Positions 45,006 through 54,475 of a stretch of DNA of 64,000 nucleotides are shown piece by piece. This DNA comes from Vibrio tritonius. Its GTDB lineage: Bacteria > Pseudomonadota > Gammaproteobacteria > Enterobacterales > Vibrionaceae. Location of the stretch: assembly GCF_001547935.1 (NCBI RefSeq), contig NZ_AP014636.1:1612001-1676000 (forward strand), in the 5' to 3' direction. Both the position numbers and the translations under genes were made by a program. Within the stretch, counting starts at the first letter, position 1. Every line of letters begins with the position of its first letter. The notes under the pieces are model-generated. The model searched no databases, was not told the DNA's origin, and worked only from the letters and a program-made list of their open reading frames with translations.

Positions 45006-45281
45006 TTACTTGATACAAATATTATAAAGTTCACTGCGAAGTTCGCTGAATCGTAAATTATCTTTTAAATTCGGAACACCATTCTGATGCAAAACGATAT
45101 CATTTAATGATCCCATTCCGCCGTACATCGAAACAATTCTTCTTTTCGCTTCTAAAGGTGAATCACTCATATATGACACATTCGATTTCAATGCCTTTGC
45201 CCAATCAAAATATCCATAGGTTTCTAGCAATTCAATCATGTCTGAAACAATAGAACTAATATTTTTCATATAAATATCCAT
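45006..45281 (-). CDS. DUF6966-like immunity protein, cognate to the Rhs toxin
   Basis: 91 residues, small, acidic helical start, then VSMYGGMGSLNDIVLHQNG, the core phrase of DUF6966 proteins found beside polymorphic toxins. The start is 3 bases after the Rhs stop, which is the standard placement of a cognate immunity gene. It would bind the C-terminal toxin domain of the Rhs protein in the cytosol and protect the producing cell and its kin. Cognacy is inferred from position. Confidence 0.65.
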   Translation of the reverse strand: MDIYMKNISSIVSDMIELLETYGYFDWAKALKSNVSYMSDSPLEAKRRIVSMYGGMGSLNDIVLHQNGVPNLKDNLRFSELRSELYNICIK

Positions 45282-45284
45282 AAG

Positions 45285-48200
45285 TTACTTCAGTGCGTTT
45301 GAACTCACAACTTCAACGCCTTCTAAAGCCCACGGCTGCAAAACAACAATTTGTTCTGTTCCACCAATAAATGCTTTACTCTGTGAGCCTACTTCCCCCA
45401 CATAAACTTTCGTACCCGCAGGTATTTTTAATGCAAATACAGTATCGATTGGGGATTTTGCTCCTCCGGGCCATACGGGTAATACAGCCTTATCTATTCG
45501 TGTTTGAATCTCGCTAATTGGCGGCTCAACACTAAAAAATTGTCCATACGGATTACTTTCAGTACCAGCACGATAAAGTATTGTATCTTCTTTCAGTGAA
45601 ACTACTTTGTATCTCCCTCCTGAAAATGTACCAGCAATTCCATCGTCTAAAGGTCCTGGGTCTATCGCCGAATATTCACCTTCTATTTCACCTAATTTAT
45701 GGGAACTATTACTATAAGGAGGACAATCCCCCGGAATCTGCTGTAGCCCCAGCGGATCCACCCACCCCATCGGGTTTTTCACGTACTGATAGTTATTTAA
45801 ACCACCCGCCAAACCAATGGGGTCTACCGTGATAAAACGCCCTGTTTCAGGACTATAATAGCGGTGGCGGTTGTAATGCAACCCTGTTTCTTCATCAAAG
45901 TACTGACCTTGAAAACGAAGTGGGCTTTTTACTACTCTCACGCGTTCACGAGCCACGTTACCGTAGGCTTGGTAATCCACCGCCCAAGCAATCGAACCTT
46001 CTACGTCAGTGATCTCAAGTGGCGTTCCCACTTGGTCTAAGTGGTAGAAGTAAGCTTGAGCCTGTTCCGCTCCTTCACCGGTTATCAGTGCAAGAGGGCG
46101 GAAAGAACCATATTCGTAGAGATAAGTTTGATAGCTTTCTTGTGACGATTCAGCAAGCAGTTTATTACCTTGCCATAAAAACTCAGTAGTCTTGTTCTGA
46201 CCGATTTTATCCGTGACCGATTTTTCGATACGGCGACCGAATGCATCGTATTGATAGGTCGCAACTGTGCCATCATGTTTTGTGACTTTAATCAGTCGAT
46301 GCTGAGCATCGTACTCATAATCCGTTACTAACTTACCACCATGACCACGGCTTTCACGAACAAGATTCCCAAACTCATCATATTGATAATGTTTGTCACC
46401 TTGGAACAGTAATTTGTTGCCTTCAACGTTGGCTTTACGATCCAACAGCAAGTTACCAGCCGGATCGTGCATAAACGTTTCGTTGATCACCCCACGAACC
46501 GCCGTTAATCGATCAAGCGGATCATATTCATACTCCGTTTGACCCCGTTGAGCATCTTCTATCTTGGTAAGGTTACCCGCTTGGCTGTATTCGTACCGAC
46601 GACGCAGTTTCAACTGTGCTTGTTGATGCGATGTATGCTCAAGCAAACGCCCCATATCGTCATACAAGAATTGGCTGTTTAAGCTTCCTTGTTGGCGACT
46701 GGTCTCTAATCCGTTGGCTTTGTAATGGTGCGTAGTGAGCTTTTCTCCGTTGAGGTTAACCTGCTGCACTTGCCCTTTTGCAAATTGGTACTCCACCACC
46801 TGACCATCAGGCAGCAACATCGCACTTAATTGCCCCATCGGATTGTAGCGATAGCCTTGGCTTGCCCACCCTTGATGCTCCGCTTCCAACTGCCCGAGTA
46901 AGTTATAACGGTAAGCAAGAGGCCATTGGCCATCATCTACTTGTGTTAAGCGACCATGGTCGTCGTAGCTGTAATGCACTTCACTTTCATCGGGTAACGT
47001 TTTAAGCACCACATTGCCGAGCGCATCATATTGATATTGGGTGACGAGTTCCGTGCCTTCACTACCCACTTCAATTTTGGCGATCAGCTGGGTGTGCGCA
47101 TCGTATTCATAACGAAACTCACGACCGTCAAAAGTGACTTCTCGACTTACGTGTCCTGTCGGCGCGTACTCTATGTGGTAATGTTCGCCACGTTCATTGA
47201 CAATCTCACTCAGGAAATTGAAGCGGTTATTGTATGCATAGCGAATTGATGAACCATTCGGATTCACTCGACGGGTTACTTGGTGGTTTGGCCAAGCGTA
47301 TTCAAACTCAGTCTTGCGCCCTTGCTCATCGGTCTGCTGAGTGACCTTACTATATGCATTGTATTGATAGGTCCGAACATGGCCACCCGGCAATACGTGT
47401 TTAAGCAGTCGTCCAACAGGGTCGTAGTGCATTTCACTTACGCCCATCGAATCCTGACGATAGCGCAAACGTCCCATCACATCGTAGCGATAACGAATGG
47501 TTTCACCTTGAGGCGTCACTTCCTCAATGAGGTGTCCATTCAGGTTCCACACCAATTTATGAACGCTGCCATCAGCGTAAGTGATTTTGTCGATTAAACC
47601 GTGTTCGTTGTAACGATAATGCGTGCTATGCCCGAGCGGGTTAACTTGTTCAGTAATATTACCGAAATCATCATGGCGATAACGCCACTTCGCTCTGTCC
47701 TGTATGACTTCAGTCAACAAACTTTTGTGATAGCTAAATTCAGTTACCAATCCGTTCGGATCGGTTTTGGCGATCATTTCGCCTTTCTTGTTGTAGGTAA
47801 ATTCCGTTTTATTACCTAATGCATCAATCTCGGCCGTTAGTCGACCTTTTTCGTCATACTCTTTGAGATATTCACCGCCAGAGGCATCCACTTCTCTGAC
47901 TAAGCGCGCATTGTTATCGTGCTGATAAACTTGTTGAGTGCCATTACTACTAGTTAAGGTAACGGTATTAGACGCGTCATCCCATTCATATTTGGTATCA
48001 ACGTTGGCCAAGTTACTGTACTGGCGAATGGCTCGTACATCTTTACCCACGCCTTCCCAATCCCAATAGAAAATTGCGCCACCCGCTAATTCTCGAGATT
48101 GAATAACATGCAGCTCATCATAAGTGTATTTTTCTACTTCACCATTGGCGTTCATCGCAGCAATCAATTGCTGCTGTTCGTTATACGAGTAACGAACTTG

Positions 48201-50021
48201 TGTTTGCGCTAATTGCCACTCAGTGGTATTGGCCTGACAAGCATAAAGATCAACTTGTTGAATAAGGGAGGCATCGGTATAGGTGAGAACATACTTAACA
48301 TTGGTATCACCACCAACTTCCACTGGACGCTGGTGTTTATCGTAACGAATGCGCAGTTGATGGTTATATTTATCGCGGATAGTAATTAATCGCCCGGTGT
48401 CACCATCAAGTTCAAACACATACTGTTTACTATCAGCAATAACAACGATGTGGTCATCGCTGTCGAGGAAGATGGCTGAGCCTGCAACAATATTGGTCAC
48501 AGCAGGTAGCTGTTTCGTTGGCTTAGGGAAACGGGTTAACTTACTTTCACTGTCTTTCCATACTAATTCATCGCCATCCACACGCAGAGAATGCGCTAAG
48601 GGGTGTGTCCAGCCAAAACCTAAACCTAAGTTATGCTCTACGGCACTGGTGCGGTACAAGCGCTCCCACGAAAATGGCAAAAGCCCAATCAACTCCCCAT
48701 CTACAACGGAAAGCAGTTCCTCTCCCGTTGCCATGGAAATTGGATCGTCATCGCATTTAGTTTCTTCTTTTTTCTGAGTGGGTTTCTCACTTTCCGTCTT
48801 CGGCGCACTACTCTCATCATGGACAGCTTTACTAGTATTAGTCTCATCCAATGTGGAATTGATTTTATTATCTGCCTTAATGTGAATATTGCCGTTATGG
48901 TACTCTTGAGTCCCACCTTTATTTATCGCTAGTCGCTTAAATTTAGCGCCTGCTTTTTCAACTAGATTTTTAGCAAATGTTAATAAATCATCAAAAATTT
49001 TGATGAAAGGCTTAAGCGCATTCCACGCCGCTACAGAGATATTTTTAACGATTTTAAAGCTAGCGTAAGCGACACCTAAAGCAGGAGTTGCTATAAAAGA
49101 GACAATGACGCCACCTAATAATCCCAATAACAAGTTAACGACGGCTTTACCGCCGAGTTCCGCTAACTCTTCGAAAAATGGCATCATGGGTGCCATGGAA
49201 AGATAAGTGATGATTGCATTGGTAAACAGAAACATCGCCGCTTCATCAGAAGCAAACAACATCAACTTTTCAAGCGTTGCAGGGGCACTTTGAGCGGCAT
49301 TTTTTATCGAAGCGATGATGTCAGCTGCGCCTTCCTGCATCCCTTTCAGGGCCTTTTCAGGATCTTTAATTAGATCGTAAATATCACCGATCCCTTTCCA
49401 AAACTCGACTAAACCATCCCAAATGCCATCTGCAAACTTGCCGATAATAGAAAGTACATCATCCACACCTGAACGGCTAAATTCCTTTTCCCACGTAGGC
49501 TTAAAACCAGCCCATTTACCGTTGAGCCATGTAGTTAAATCGTTACCTAAGGCATCATAATGACCAAATAAAGCATCAAGTTCACTGGCACTAGGTTGAT
49601 GGTTGATTTCTACTCTGTATTTTTTCCCTGGTGTTAAGCCAGTAAAGGTATATTGACCTTTTTCATCTAAATTTTTGGTAAGCTCAAAACTACCATCATC
49701 GGCTTTAATTGTGACGGGCACTGAACCAATCGGCACAGTATAAATAGATTCGTAGGCAGTGGTAACCGTCAGCTCGCCACTCAATGGACACGTTACAGAA
49801 GTTGACGCGTTATCATCATCTTTACCAACGGTTGTTTTCTCCTTGCCTACGCGCAACTGCTTATCCATTGAAAAAAGAGACGGTAAATCCATCGTTTCCG
49901 TAGCTTGGTCTGCCATTTTTGCATACCATTTTTTGGTCAGCTCACGGTATTTAGGAAGCAGATCGGGAATTCCATCAATTTGTTTATCTATATAAGAATA
50001 AAATTCTTGTTGTTCACTCAT
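45285..50021 (-). CDS. T6SS Rhs-family effector with C-terminal toxin domain
   Basis: 1578 residues. Order: a helical N-terminal part; an Ig/carboxypeptidase-like insert (about 75-145); hydrophobic helices that may serve translocation (about 260-325); a DUF6531 start DDPISMATGEELLSVVDGELIG (about 425); about 20 YD repeats (to about 1370); then the Rhs core end, with two DPxG motifs (VDPIGLAGG and VDPLGLQ) around the self-cleavage point. The variable toxin begins at about residue 1427 (45743). It contains LYRAG (R1484), QFFSVE (S1497) and FIGGTEQIVV (E1556), an R-S-E order like ADP-ribosyltransferases, but this is only a motif reading. No PAAR domain is seen. Cotranscribed with the DUF4123 adaptor (TAATG overlap) and vgrG upstream. 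Confidence 0.85.
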   Translation of the reverse strand: MSEQQEFYSYIDKQIDGIPDLLPKYRELTKKWYAKMADQATETMDLPSLFSMDKQLRVGKEKTTVGKDDDNASTSVTCPLSGELTVTTAYESIYTVPIGSVPVTIKADDGSFELTKNLDEKGQYTFTGLTPGKKYRVEINHQPSASELDALFGHYDALGNDLTTWLNGKWAGFKPTWEKEFSRSGVDDVLSIIGKFADGIWDGLVEFWKGIGDIYDLIKDPEKALKGMQEGAADIIASIKNAAQSAPATLEKLMLFASDEAAMFLFTNAIITYLSMAPMMPFFEELAELGGKAVVNLLLGLLGGVIVSFIATPALGVAYASFKIVKNISVAAWNALKPFIKIFDDLLTFAKNLVEKAGAKFKRLAINKGGTQEYHNGNIHIKADNKINSTLDETNTSKAVHDESSAPKTESEKPTQKKEETKCDDDPISMATGEELLSVVDGELIGLLPFSWERLYRTSAVEHNLGLGFGWTHPLAHSLRVDGDELVWKDSESKLTRFPKPTKQLPAVTNIVAGSAIFLDSDDHIVVIADSKQYVFELDGDTGRLITIRDKYNHQLRIRYDKHQRPVEVGGDTNVKYVLTYTDASLIQQVDLYACQANTTEWQLAQTQVRYSYNEQQQLIAAMNANGEVEKYTYDELHVIQSRELAGGAIFYWDWEGVGKDVRAIRQYSNLANVDTKYEWDDASNTVTLTSSNGTQQVYQHDNNARLVREVDASGGEYLKEYDEKGRLTAEIDALGNKTEFTYNKKGEMIAKTDPNGLVTEFSYHKSLLTEVIQDRAKWRYRHDDFGNITEQVNPLGHSTHYRYNEHGLIDKITYADGSVHKLVWNLNGHLIEEVTPQGETIRYRYDVMGRLRYRQDSMGVSEMHYDPVGRLLKHVLPGGHVRTYQYNAYSKVTQQTDEQGRKTEFEYAWPNHQVTRRVNPNGSSIRYAYNNRFNFLSEIVNERGEHYHIEYAPTGHVSREVTFDGREFRYEYDAHTQLIAKIEVGSEGTELVTQYQYDALGNVVLKTLPDESEVHYSYDDHGRLTQVDDGQWPLAYRYNLLGQLEAEHQGWASQGYRYNPMGQLSAMLLPDGQVVEYQFAKGQVQQVNLNGEKLTTHHYKANGLETSRQQGSLNSQFLYDDMGRLLEHTSHQQAQLKLRRRYEYSQAGNLTKIEDAQRGQTEYEYDPLDRLTAVRGVINETFMHDPAGNLLLDRKANVEGNKLLFQGDKHYQYDEFGNLVRESRGHGGKLVTDYEYDAQHRLIKVTKHDGTVATYQYDAFGRRIEKSVTDKIGQNKTTEFLWQGNKLLAESSQESYQTYLYEYGSFRPLALITGEGAEQAQAYFYHLDQVGTPLEITDVEGSIAWAVDYQAYGNVARERVRVVKSPLRFQGQYFDEETGLHYNRHRYYSPETGRFITVDPIGLAGGLNNYQYVKNPMGWVDPLGLQQIPGDCPPYSNSSHKLGEIEGEYSAIDPGPLDDGIAGTFSGGRYKVVSLKEDTILYRAGTESNPYGQFFSVEPPISEIQTRIDKAVLPVWPGGAKSPIDTVFALKIPAGTKVYVGEVGSQSKAFIGGTEQIVVLQPWALEGVEVVSSNALK

Positions 50022-50746
50022 TAGAAATTCCCTAGCCAGTGTTGTTCTTTTTTAATTAATTCAATAAACGTTGCTAAATATTGCCCTTCAGGACCGCTGT
50101 AATGAGCAACGAACCTTTGCGCTTTTTTATGTAATACCGGTTCTGGATAAGCTTCATACAAAGCCTGACTGTAGTCGCTTAAACCATTAAGTAAGTTAGT
50201 GATCAGTACCGATGGATCTTCAGATAAACCTTTAACCACACTCTCCGGCACGTTCCACCATGGAAACTCTTTTTTATTGAGCACGGCAGGATCGCTGTTT
50301 TCTACATAAGTCTCTTTCGCGAGCCAAATGGCGGAGGGTCCCATCAGCTTTTTGCGTTCGGTGTCATCACATAGAGTGGCGACTTTGATGCCAAAGCGAG
50401 GATCGTAAAAACGAAAGAAGACATGTTGCACGTTTGGCATCCACACTTGGGTGAGGCTTTGCAGGTGATCGCGAACATCATTGAATGCGAAAGGTGAGGC
50501 TACCAGCATGCCCCAATCTTGAGGAGCGTCGTCGCTTAGTGCCCATTCCACAAAAGGATGGTCGGTGGTGATGGCAGCAATACGCGGCATCACTTCACGC
50601 CAGTCTTCATATGGTGTACCAAGCCACAAACCTTGCGCATCCGAGCCTTGCTGCTCGTAAAACGCCTGCATGATGTTGTCATCGCAGGTCGCATTCAGTA
50701 CCACAAACCAATGCAAATCGGCATGTTGTTCTATTACGCTGCGCAT
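50021..50746 (-). CDS. DUF4123 T6SS effector adaptor/chaperone
   Basis: 241 residues, a DUF4123 domain (about 1-130; HADLHWFVVLNATCDDNIMQ start and a conserved PFAFNDVRDHLQSL block). Such proteins (Tap/TEC) load a specific effector onto its VgrG. Its stop overlaps the Rhs start by one base and its start overlaps vgrG by 13 bases, so the three products are translationally linked. This is strong context for the Rhs protein being the VgrG cargo. Confidence 0.88.
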   Translation of the reverse strand: MRSVIEQHADLHWFVVLNATCDDNIMQAFYEQQGSDAQGLWLGTPYEDWREVMPRIAAITTDHPFVEWALSDDAPQDWGMLVASPFAFNDVRDHLQSLTQVWMPNVQHVFFRFYDPRFGIKVATLCDDTERKKLMGPSAIWLAKETYVENSDPAVLNKKEFPWWNVPESVVKGLSEDPSVLITNLLNGLSDYSQALYEAYPEPVLHKKAQRFVAHYSGPEGQYLATFIELIKKEQHWLGNF

Positions 50747-52788
50747 GACCCATCCTTACATTTTTCGCACTCTTCACAGAATGGCGCAGCCGATTTCATC
50801 GTCGCGACCTGCGCTGGAGTCAGTATTGGATTAGGGTTAACTGGCGCTGCTTCTGCTGCACCCGGTAAGGTTGCTGCTTTACCGCTGTACGCCACCGCGC
50901 TACCCGCGCTGCCGCCAGCATTCAAATTGATCACAGAACCGGAGATCGAAACACCGCTACCATCAACTTTGACAAAGTTGCTGCCGTTGGTGAGGGTAAT
51001 TTCCGCCCCCGCTTCTACCACAATTTTGGCACCCGCTTTGAGTGAAATGGTTTTGCCCGTTTGCACTGCCGTTAACGAGCCGACTTTATACTGGTCTAAC
51101 GCACCCACTTCTTCACTGATGTCTTTCGTGACATTCAGGCGACTTTCGCCTTTTATTGTGGTGTGTTCGTCTTTACCCACTTTCGTAAAGGTGTCGTTAT
51201 CGACGGTAAGATGCTTATCGTGATGAATCACTTCGGTGTGATCGTTGAGTACCAAGGCTTGATAGTCTTTCTGCGCATGCAGATAGATTTTCTCGCTGTC
51301 GGCTTGGTCTTCAAAACTCAGTTCGTTGTACCCTTCCCCTTGGTGGGTTTGGGTACGGATGATGGTTTTGGTCTTATTATCCGGCAGGGCATAAGGCACT
51401 GTGTTGGTCTGGTGATAGGTACGACCGGTAATAATCGGTTGATCTGGGTCGCCATTGAGAAACGAAACGATCACTTCGTGACCAATACGTGGCAAAGCCA
51501 CCATACCGTATTGGCTGCCAGCCCAACCTTGAGAAACACGTACCCAGCAAGAGCTTTGCTCATTGGCGTTGGAATATCGATCCCAAGGGAAATGCACTTT
51601 AACTCGCCCATGTTCATCACAGAAAATTTCTTCGCCTTCTGGGCCGACGACTTTGGCGATCATTGGGCCATCAACTTGCGGTTTTGGCTGCGGTGTCGCG
51701 CGCCAATTCACGGTCGAAGGAACCAATTTAAACTGGTTTGAATAGGTTGTGGCACCACTACCAGCTTCTTCTTCTAACGCCTGCGGTTGAGTGCCTTGAT
51801 GGCGAATGCTCACCACCAAATAGTCTGTGTTGAGCGTCTCGTTAAGATGCTCAGCTAAGGTAAACTGGTAACCTGCTTGCAGTTTCGGTTGATTGCTTTT
51901 GCCGACCAGCGTTTTAGCATTGCGTCGTAAATAATCGAGACGTATTTGGTTAAATGCCGCCCCAGAGGTGTCATCTTTAAAACGCCCAGGCGCATCAAAG
52001 TGCTCGTAAATGCTTTGTTGGTAAGCCATATCCGTACCTGTTGCTTGTTGAGCAAACAGATACGTCGGCTGTTTAAACGAGTAATCTTGTAAAGCAGTGG
52101 TGCTCACTTCCATCTCGGTTTTCAGATTCAAGTTCGAGACATAAGGTGTATCGACAGCGCCCCCCGCTATGGAGTTATAGGCAATTTCACCACCAAGTTT
52201 CGGTAAGCTTTCGGTACTATCAGTAAAGAGAACGGTATGCTTGCCTTCTTCGTGAATGACAGAATACACCAAGCCCTCTTCTGCTGCGAGACGCTGTAAG
52301 AAGGCTAAATCGGTTTCACGATATTGAACGCAGAATTCACGTTGAGCGCAGGTGCGTTTGATGGAAAAGGCGTAATCATTAATGCCCATCTCTTGCAATA
52401 GCACCGAGATGATTTCGGGAACCGTCTGCAATTGAAAAATGCGACTATTTTGACGCAATGATAAGCGCGCCAACGCAGGCACTAGCGTCAAAGAGTAGTA
52501 AGTGTAATTATGACCGATGTCGCCTTGGCTAAATTGACGGACGATGCCGTGAACGCGTTTAACCAGTTCATTGTCGCGATAGATTTTTAGCTCGGCTGTT
52601 TTATCGATCAGTTGATCAGGCGTGATGTCCGACTGACGACTGGCTAAATCGATCGTGTAACGAAAGCCGTAATCGCAATCGCCCACTTTATCGTCTGATA
52701 ATACTTCTTGACCATCGAAGCCTCGTACCACCAAAGCTTCGCTGTCTAAACCTTCTACTTCTATGGTAAAGCCTAACGTTGTAGCCAT
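50734..52788 (-). CDS. vgrG: VgrG (TssI) spike protein of the T6SS
   Basis: 684 residues. gp27-like domain (about 1-340) with CVQYRETDLAFLQRLAAEEG; gp5-like OB fold with EGEEIFCDEHGRVKVHFPWD; and the beta-helix needle (NVTKDISEEVG, ISLKAGAKIVVEAGAEITLTN). No fused enzymatic domain follows; the C-terminus is a short Ala/Pro linker and a Cys-rich tail CEECEKCKDGSC. So it is a carrier spike. The tail may bind metal or the adaptor. A -24/-12 promoter lies 225 bp upstream. Confidence 0.92.
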   Translation of the reverse strand: MATTLGFTIEVEGLDSEALVVRGFDGQEVLSDDKVGDCDYGFRYTIDLASRQSDITPDQLIDKTAELKIYRDNELVKRVHGIVRQFSQGDIGHNYTYYSLTLVPALARLSLRQNSRIFQLQTVPEIISVLLQEMGINDYAFSIKRTCAQREFCVQYRETDLAFLQRLAAEEGLVYSVIHEEGKHTVLFTDSTESLPKLGGEIAYNSIAGGAVDTPYVSNLNLKTEMEVSTTALQDYSFKQPTYLFAQQATGTDMAYQQSIYEHFDAPGRFKDDTSGAAFNQIRLDYLRRNAKTLVGKSNQPKLQAGYQFTLAEHLNETLNTDYLVVSIRHQGTQPQALEEEAGSGATTYSNQFKLVPSTVNWRATPQPKPQVDGPMIAKVVGPEGEEIFCDEHGRVKVHFPWDRYSNANEQSSCWVRVSQGWAGSQYGMVALPRIGHEVIVSFLNGDPDQPIITGRTYHQTNTVPYALPDNKTKTIIRTQTHQGEGYNELSFEDQADSEKIYLHAQKDYQALVLNDHTEVIHHDKHLTVDNDTFTKVGKDEHTTIKGESRLNVTKDISEEVGALDQYKVGSLTAVQTGKTISLKAGAKIVVEAGAEITLTNGSNFVKVDGSGVSISGSVINLNAGGSAGSAVAYSGKAATLPGAAEAAPVNPNPILTPAQVATMKSAAPFCEECEKCKDGSCAA

Positions 52789-52985
52789 CCTGCCAATTCC
52801 TTCTCCCCTTTCGTGAGGGGTATATTGTGACGTTGAATGTGCAGCCTTCGTTGTTATTTATTATCGCCGCATAAAGTCCGACTGCATTTTCACTGGTCGG
52901 GTCGGTATAAAATTCAGTGTGTTACTCTCATTTTGGTTTGACTATGTTGTCAGTTGCACGATAGATGCAGCGCACCAAATTTTCA

Positions 52986-53052
52986 CCACTGATAAATCCA
53001 ACCTGTTGTGCAGCAAAGTCGATGCCAACTTAAAATTACGATTTATCAGTGG
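52986..53052. repeat. 13-bp inverted repeat bracketing the vgrG promoter
   Basis: CCACTGATAAATC (52986-52998) and GATTTATCAGTGG (53040-53052), perfect, 41-bp apart. The sigma-54 element lies in the interval. Possible regulator dyad; the arm nearer vgrG would be transcribed. Confidence 0.6.
53013..53027 (-). promoter_or_regulatory. Sigma-54 (-24/-12) promoter of the vgrG effector unit
   Basis: On the minus strand TGGCATCGACTTTGC gives TGGCA at -24 and TTGC at -12 with the exact spacing of TGGCAC-N5-TTGC, one base (C to T) off. It would start transcription near 53001, leaving about 213 nt of leader before vgrG. VasH, a sigma-54 activator, is encoded upstream in the same window, so it is the expected driver. 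Confidence 0.6.
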
Positions 53053-53137
53053 GTTATATTTTTATTTTATCTATTAAGGCAACATTCTGCCTAAGTTGAG
53101 CAAAAAACTGCTTCAAGCCACGATTTATTGCCCATTT

Positions 53138-54412
53138 CTACTTGGGTTGCTTTTCCTTCTGTTGCAAAGCCGATTCAATCATCGACATTTGCCAACTGAG
53201 ATTATTCAACCGCGTTTTTAGTACCGAAAATTCCTTACGCGCTTCCGCTAACTCACCCTGTTTTATCAAGGTTTGTACGTAATCGACGCGCCCATAAATG
53301 GGAGAAAGACTAACGGCAAAATCCTCTAGCGACTTGGTTTGCTTTTGTAAATCAGACCAATGCTGCTTTTGTGCCAGCAAAGAGATGTTCGCCATCTTGG
53401 TCCGAATATCACGAAAACGTTCAATGAAACGATCCGTCTGCTCTAGCGCTTCTTGTTGAGCTTGTGTAAAAGAAAGAGCGACTTGTTTAACCGCCTCCGA
53501 TTCTGGGTAAAGCTCAGTTAATGCATGCACTTGCGCCGTGGCTGCCACTTTGTTTTGCTCAATAGACTCCGCCATATTTTTATTGATTGATGCCTGATAA
53601 AGCTTAATGAACGGTGCTTGCCAACTCCGTCGCTGCGTTTGTGACGTTTGTGCTTGAAAAGTCTCTACTTGAGACATGTTTGAGATGATAGGTTCATCGA
53701 CTTGCGTGGTATAAATGTGTTTGCCAAACCAATGTTGATAACCCCAAGTTCCAGCCAGTGCAACCAATACCCCCACCAATAAGGCCATCAGTGCTGTAGT
53801 ACGATAACGACGAACAGAAACCGAAGGTACAGCTTCACTTTGCTGTTTTTGCTGACGTTTTAGTAAGGTGTGGTATTGGGTTTCAATTCGATCAATGTGT
53901 TCAAAAAGGGCGAACCCCACCCCTTCAAAATCCACTAAATGCTCTGGTTGTTGCGCTTCCAATACCTGATGGAGTCGCTCACAACATTTTTCCGCACGAT
54001 ATAACTCACGAAGCGCTTCATAATTGGGCTTGAGCGCTTTTAACTCCGGCACAACTTTGCTATTGACCCAGTCAAACACCTCTTTGCGCATTTTGGCCGA
54101 TTTGGTATCGGGCTTATCAAGCGCAGATAAACTGGCGAGAAGAATTTCTAGGCCATTAGCAAAGCCATTTAAGCCATGTACTTTTAAACTAGCAACGGCA
54201 AAATACCCCGCCATGAGCAAGTCTAATCCTTGCTCTTTTGCTAACGTTTCACAGCACGTAAACACCTTTTCCCAATCGGTGCCCCCCGCTAACGGGTTAA
54301 AACGACGATTGACCTCGTCACGAATTATTTGATAGTTATCCGAACCCCGAATGACTTCTGAATCATTGATAAGGCGGTAGAAGCCGTTATCCAGGAACAA
54401 CACGTTCGACAT
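53138..54412 (-). CDS. vasL: VasL-type T6SS protein (ImpA N-terminal domain, TssA family)
   Basis: 424 residues: an ImpA_N domain (about 1-100; RGSDNYQIIRDEVNRRFNPLAGGTDWEKV), a single membrane helix at about 205-228 (MALLVGVLVALAGTWGYQHWF), and a helical C-terminal part. It corresponds to the vasL position after tssM/vasK in V. cholerae. Members belong to the long TssA-like group that caps or stabilises the sheath at the membrane. A strong terminator lies between tssM and this gene. Confidence 0.82.
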   Translation of the reverse strand: MSNVLFLDNGFYRLINDSEVIRGSDNYQIIRDEVNRRFNPLAGGTDWEKVFTCCETLAKEQGLDLLMAGYFAVASLKVHGLNGFANGLEILLASLSALDKPDTKSAKMRKEVFDWVNSKVVPELKALKPNYEALRELYRAEKCCERLHQVLEAQQPEHLVDFEGVGFALFEHIDRIETQYHTLLKRQQKQQSEAVPSVSVRRYRTTALMALLVGVLVALAGTWGYQHWFGKHIYTTQVDEPIISNMSQVETFQAQTSQTQRRSWQAPFIKLYQASINKNMAESIEQNKVAATAQVHALTELYPESEAVKQVALSFTQAQQEALEQTDRFIERFRDIRTKMANISLLAQKQHWSDLQKQTKSLEDFAVSLSPIYGRVDYVQTLIKQGELAEARKEFSVLKTRLNNLSWQMSMIESALQQKEKQPK

Positions 54413-54434
54413 ATCGATATCGCTCTGTAAAGCT

Positions 54435-54469
54435 AAAAATAAAGAAAAGGAGCGAGTCTCCTCGCTCCT
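54435..54469 (-). terminator. Intrinsic terminator between tssM and vasL
   Basis: Stem AGGAGCGAG/CTCGCTCCT (54448-54456 with 54461-54469, TCTC loop). On the minus strand it is followed by the U-rich CCTTTTCTTTATTTTT. It lies in the 63-bp gap between two T6SS genes on the same strand. Confidence 0.75.
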
Positions 54470-54475
54470 GATTAA

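Noticed and set aside
45581..49995. Plus-strand ORFs opposite the Rhs gene
   Set aside because: They mirror the repetitive YD-repeat coding sequence and show no protein family features or ribosome binding sites.
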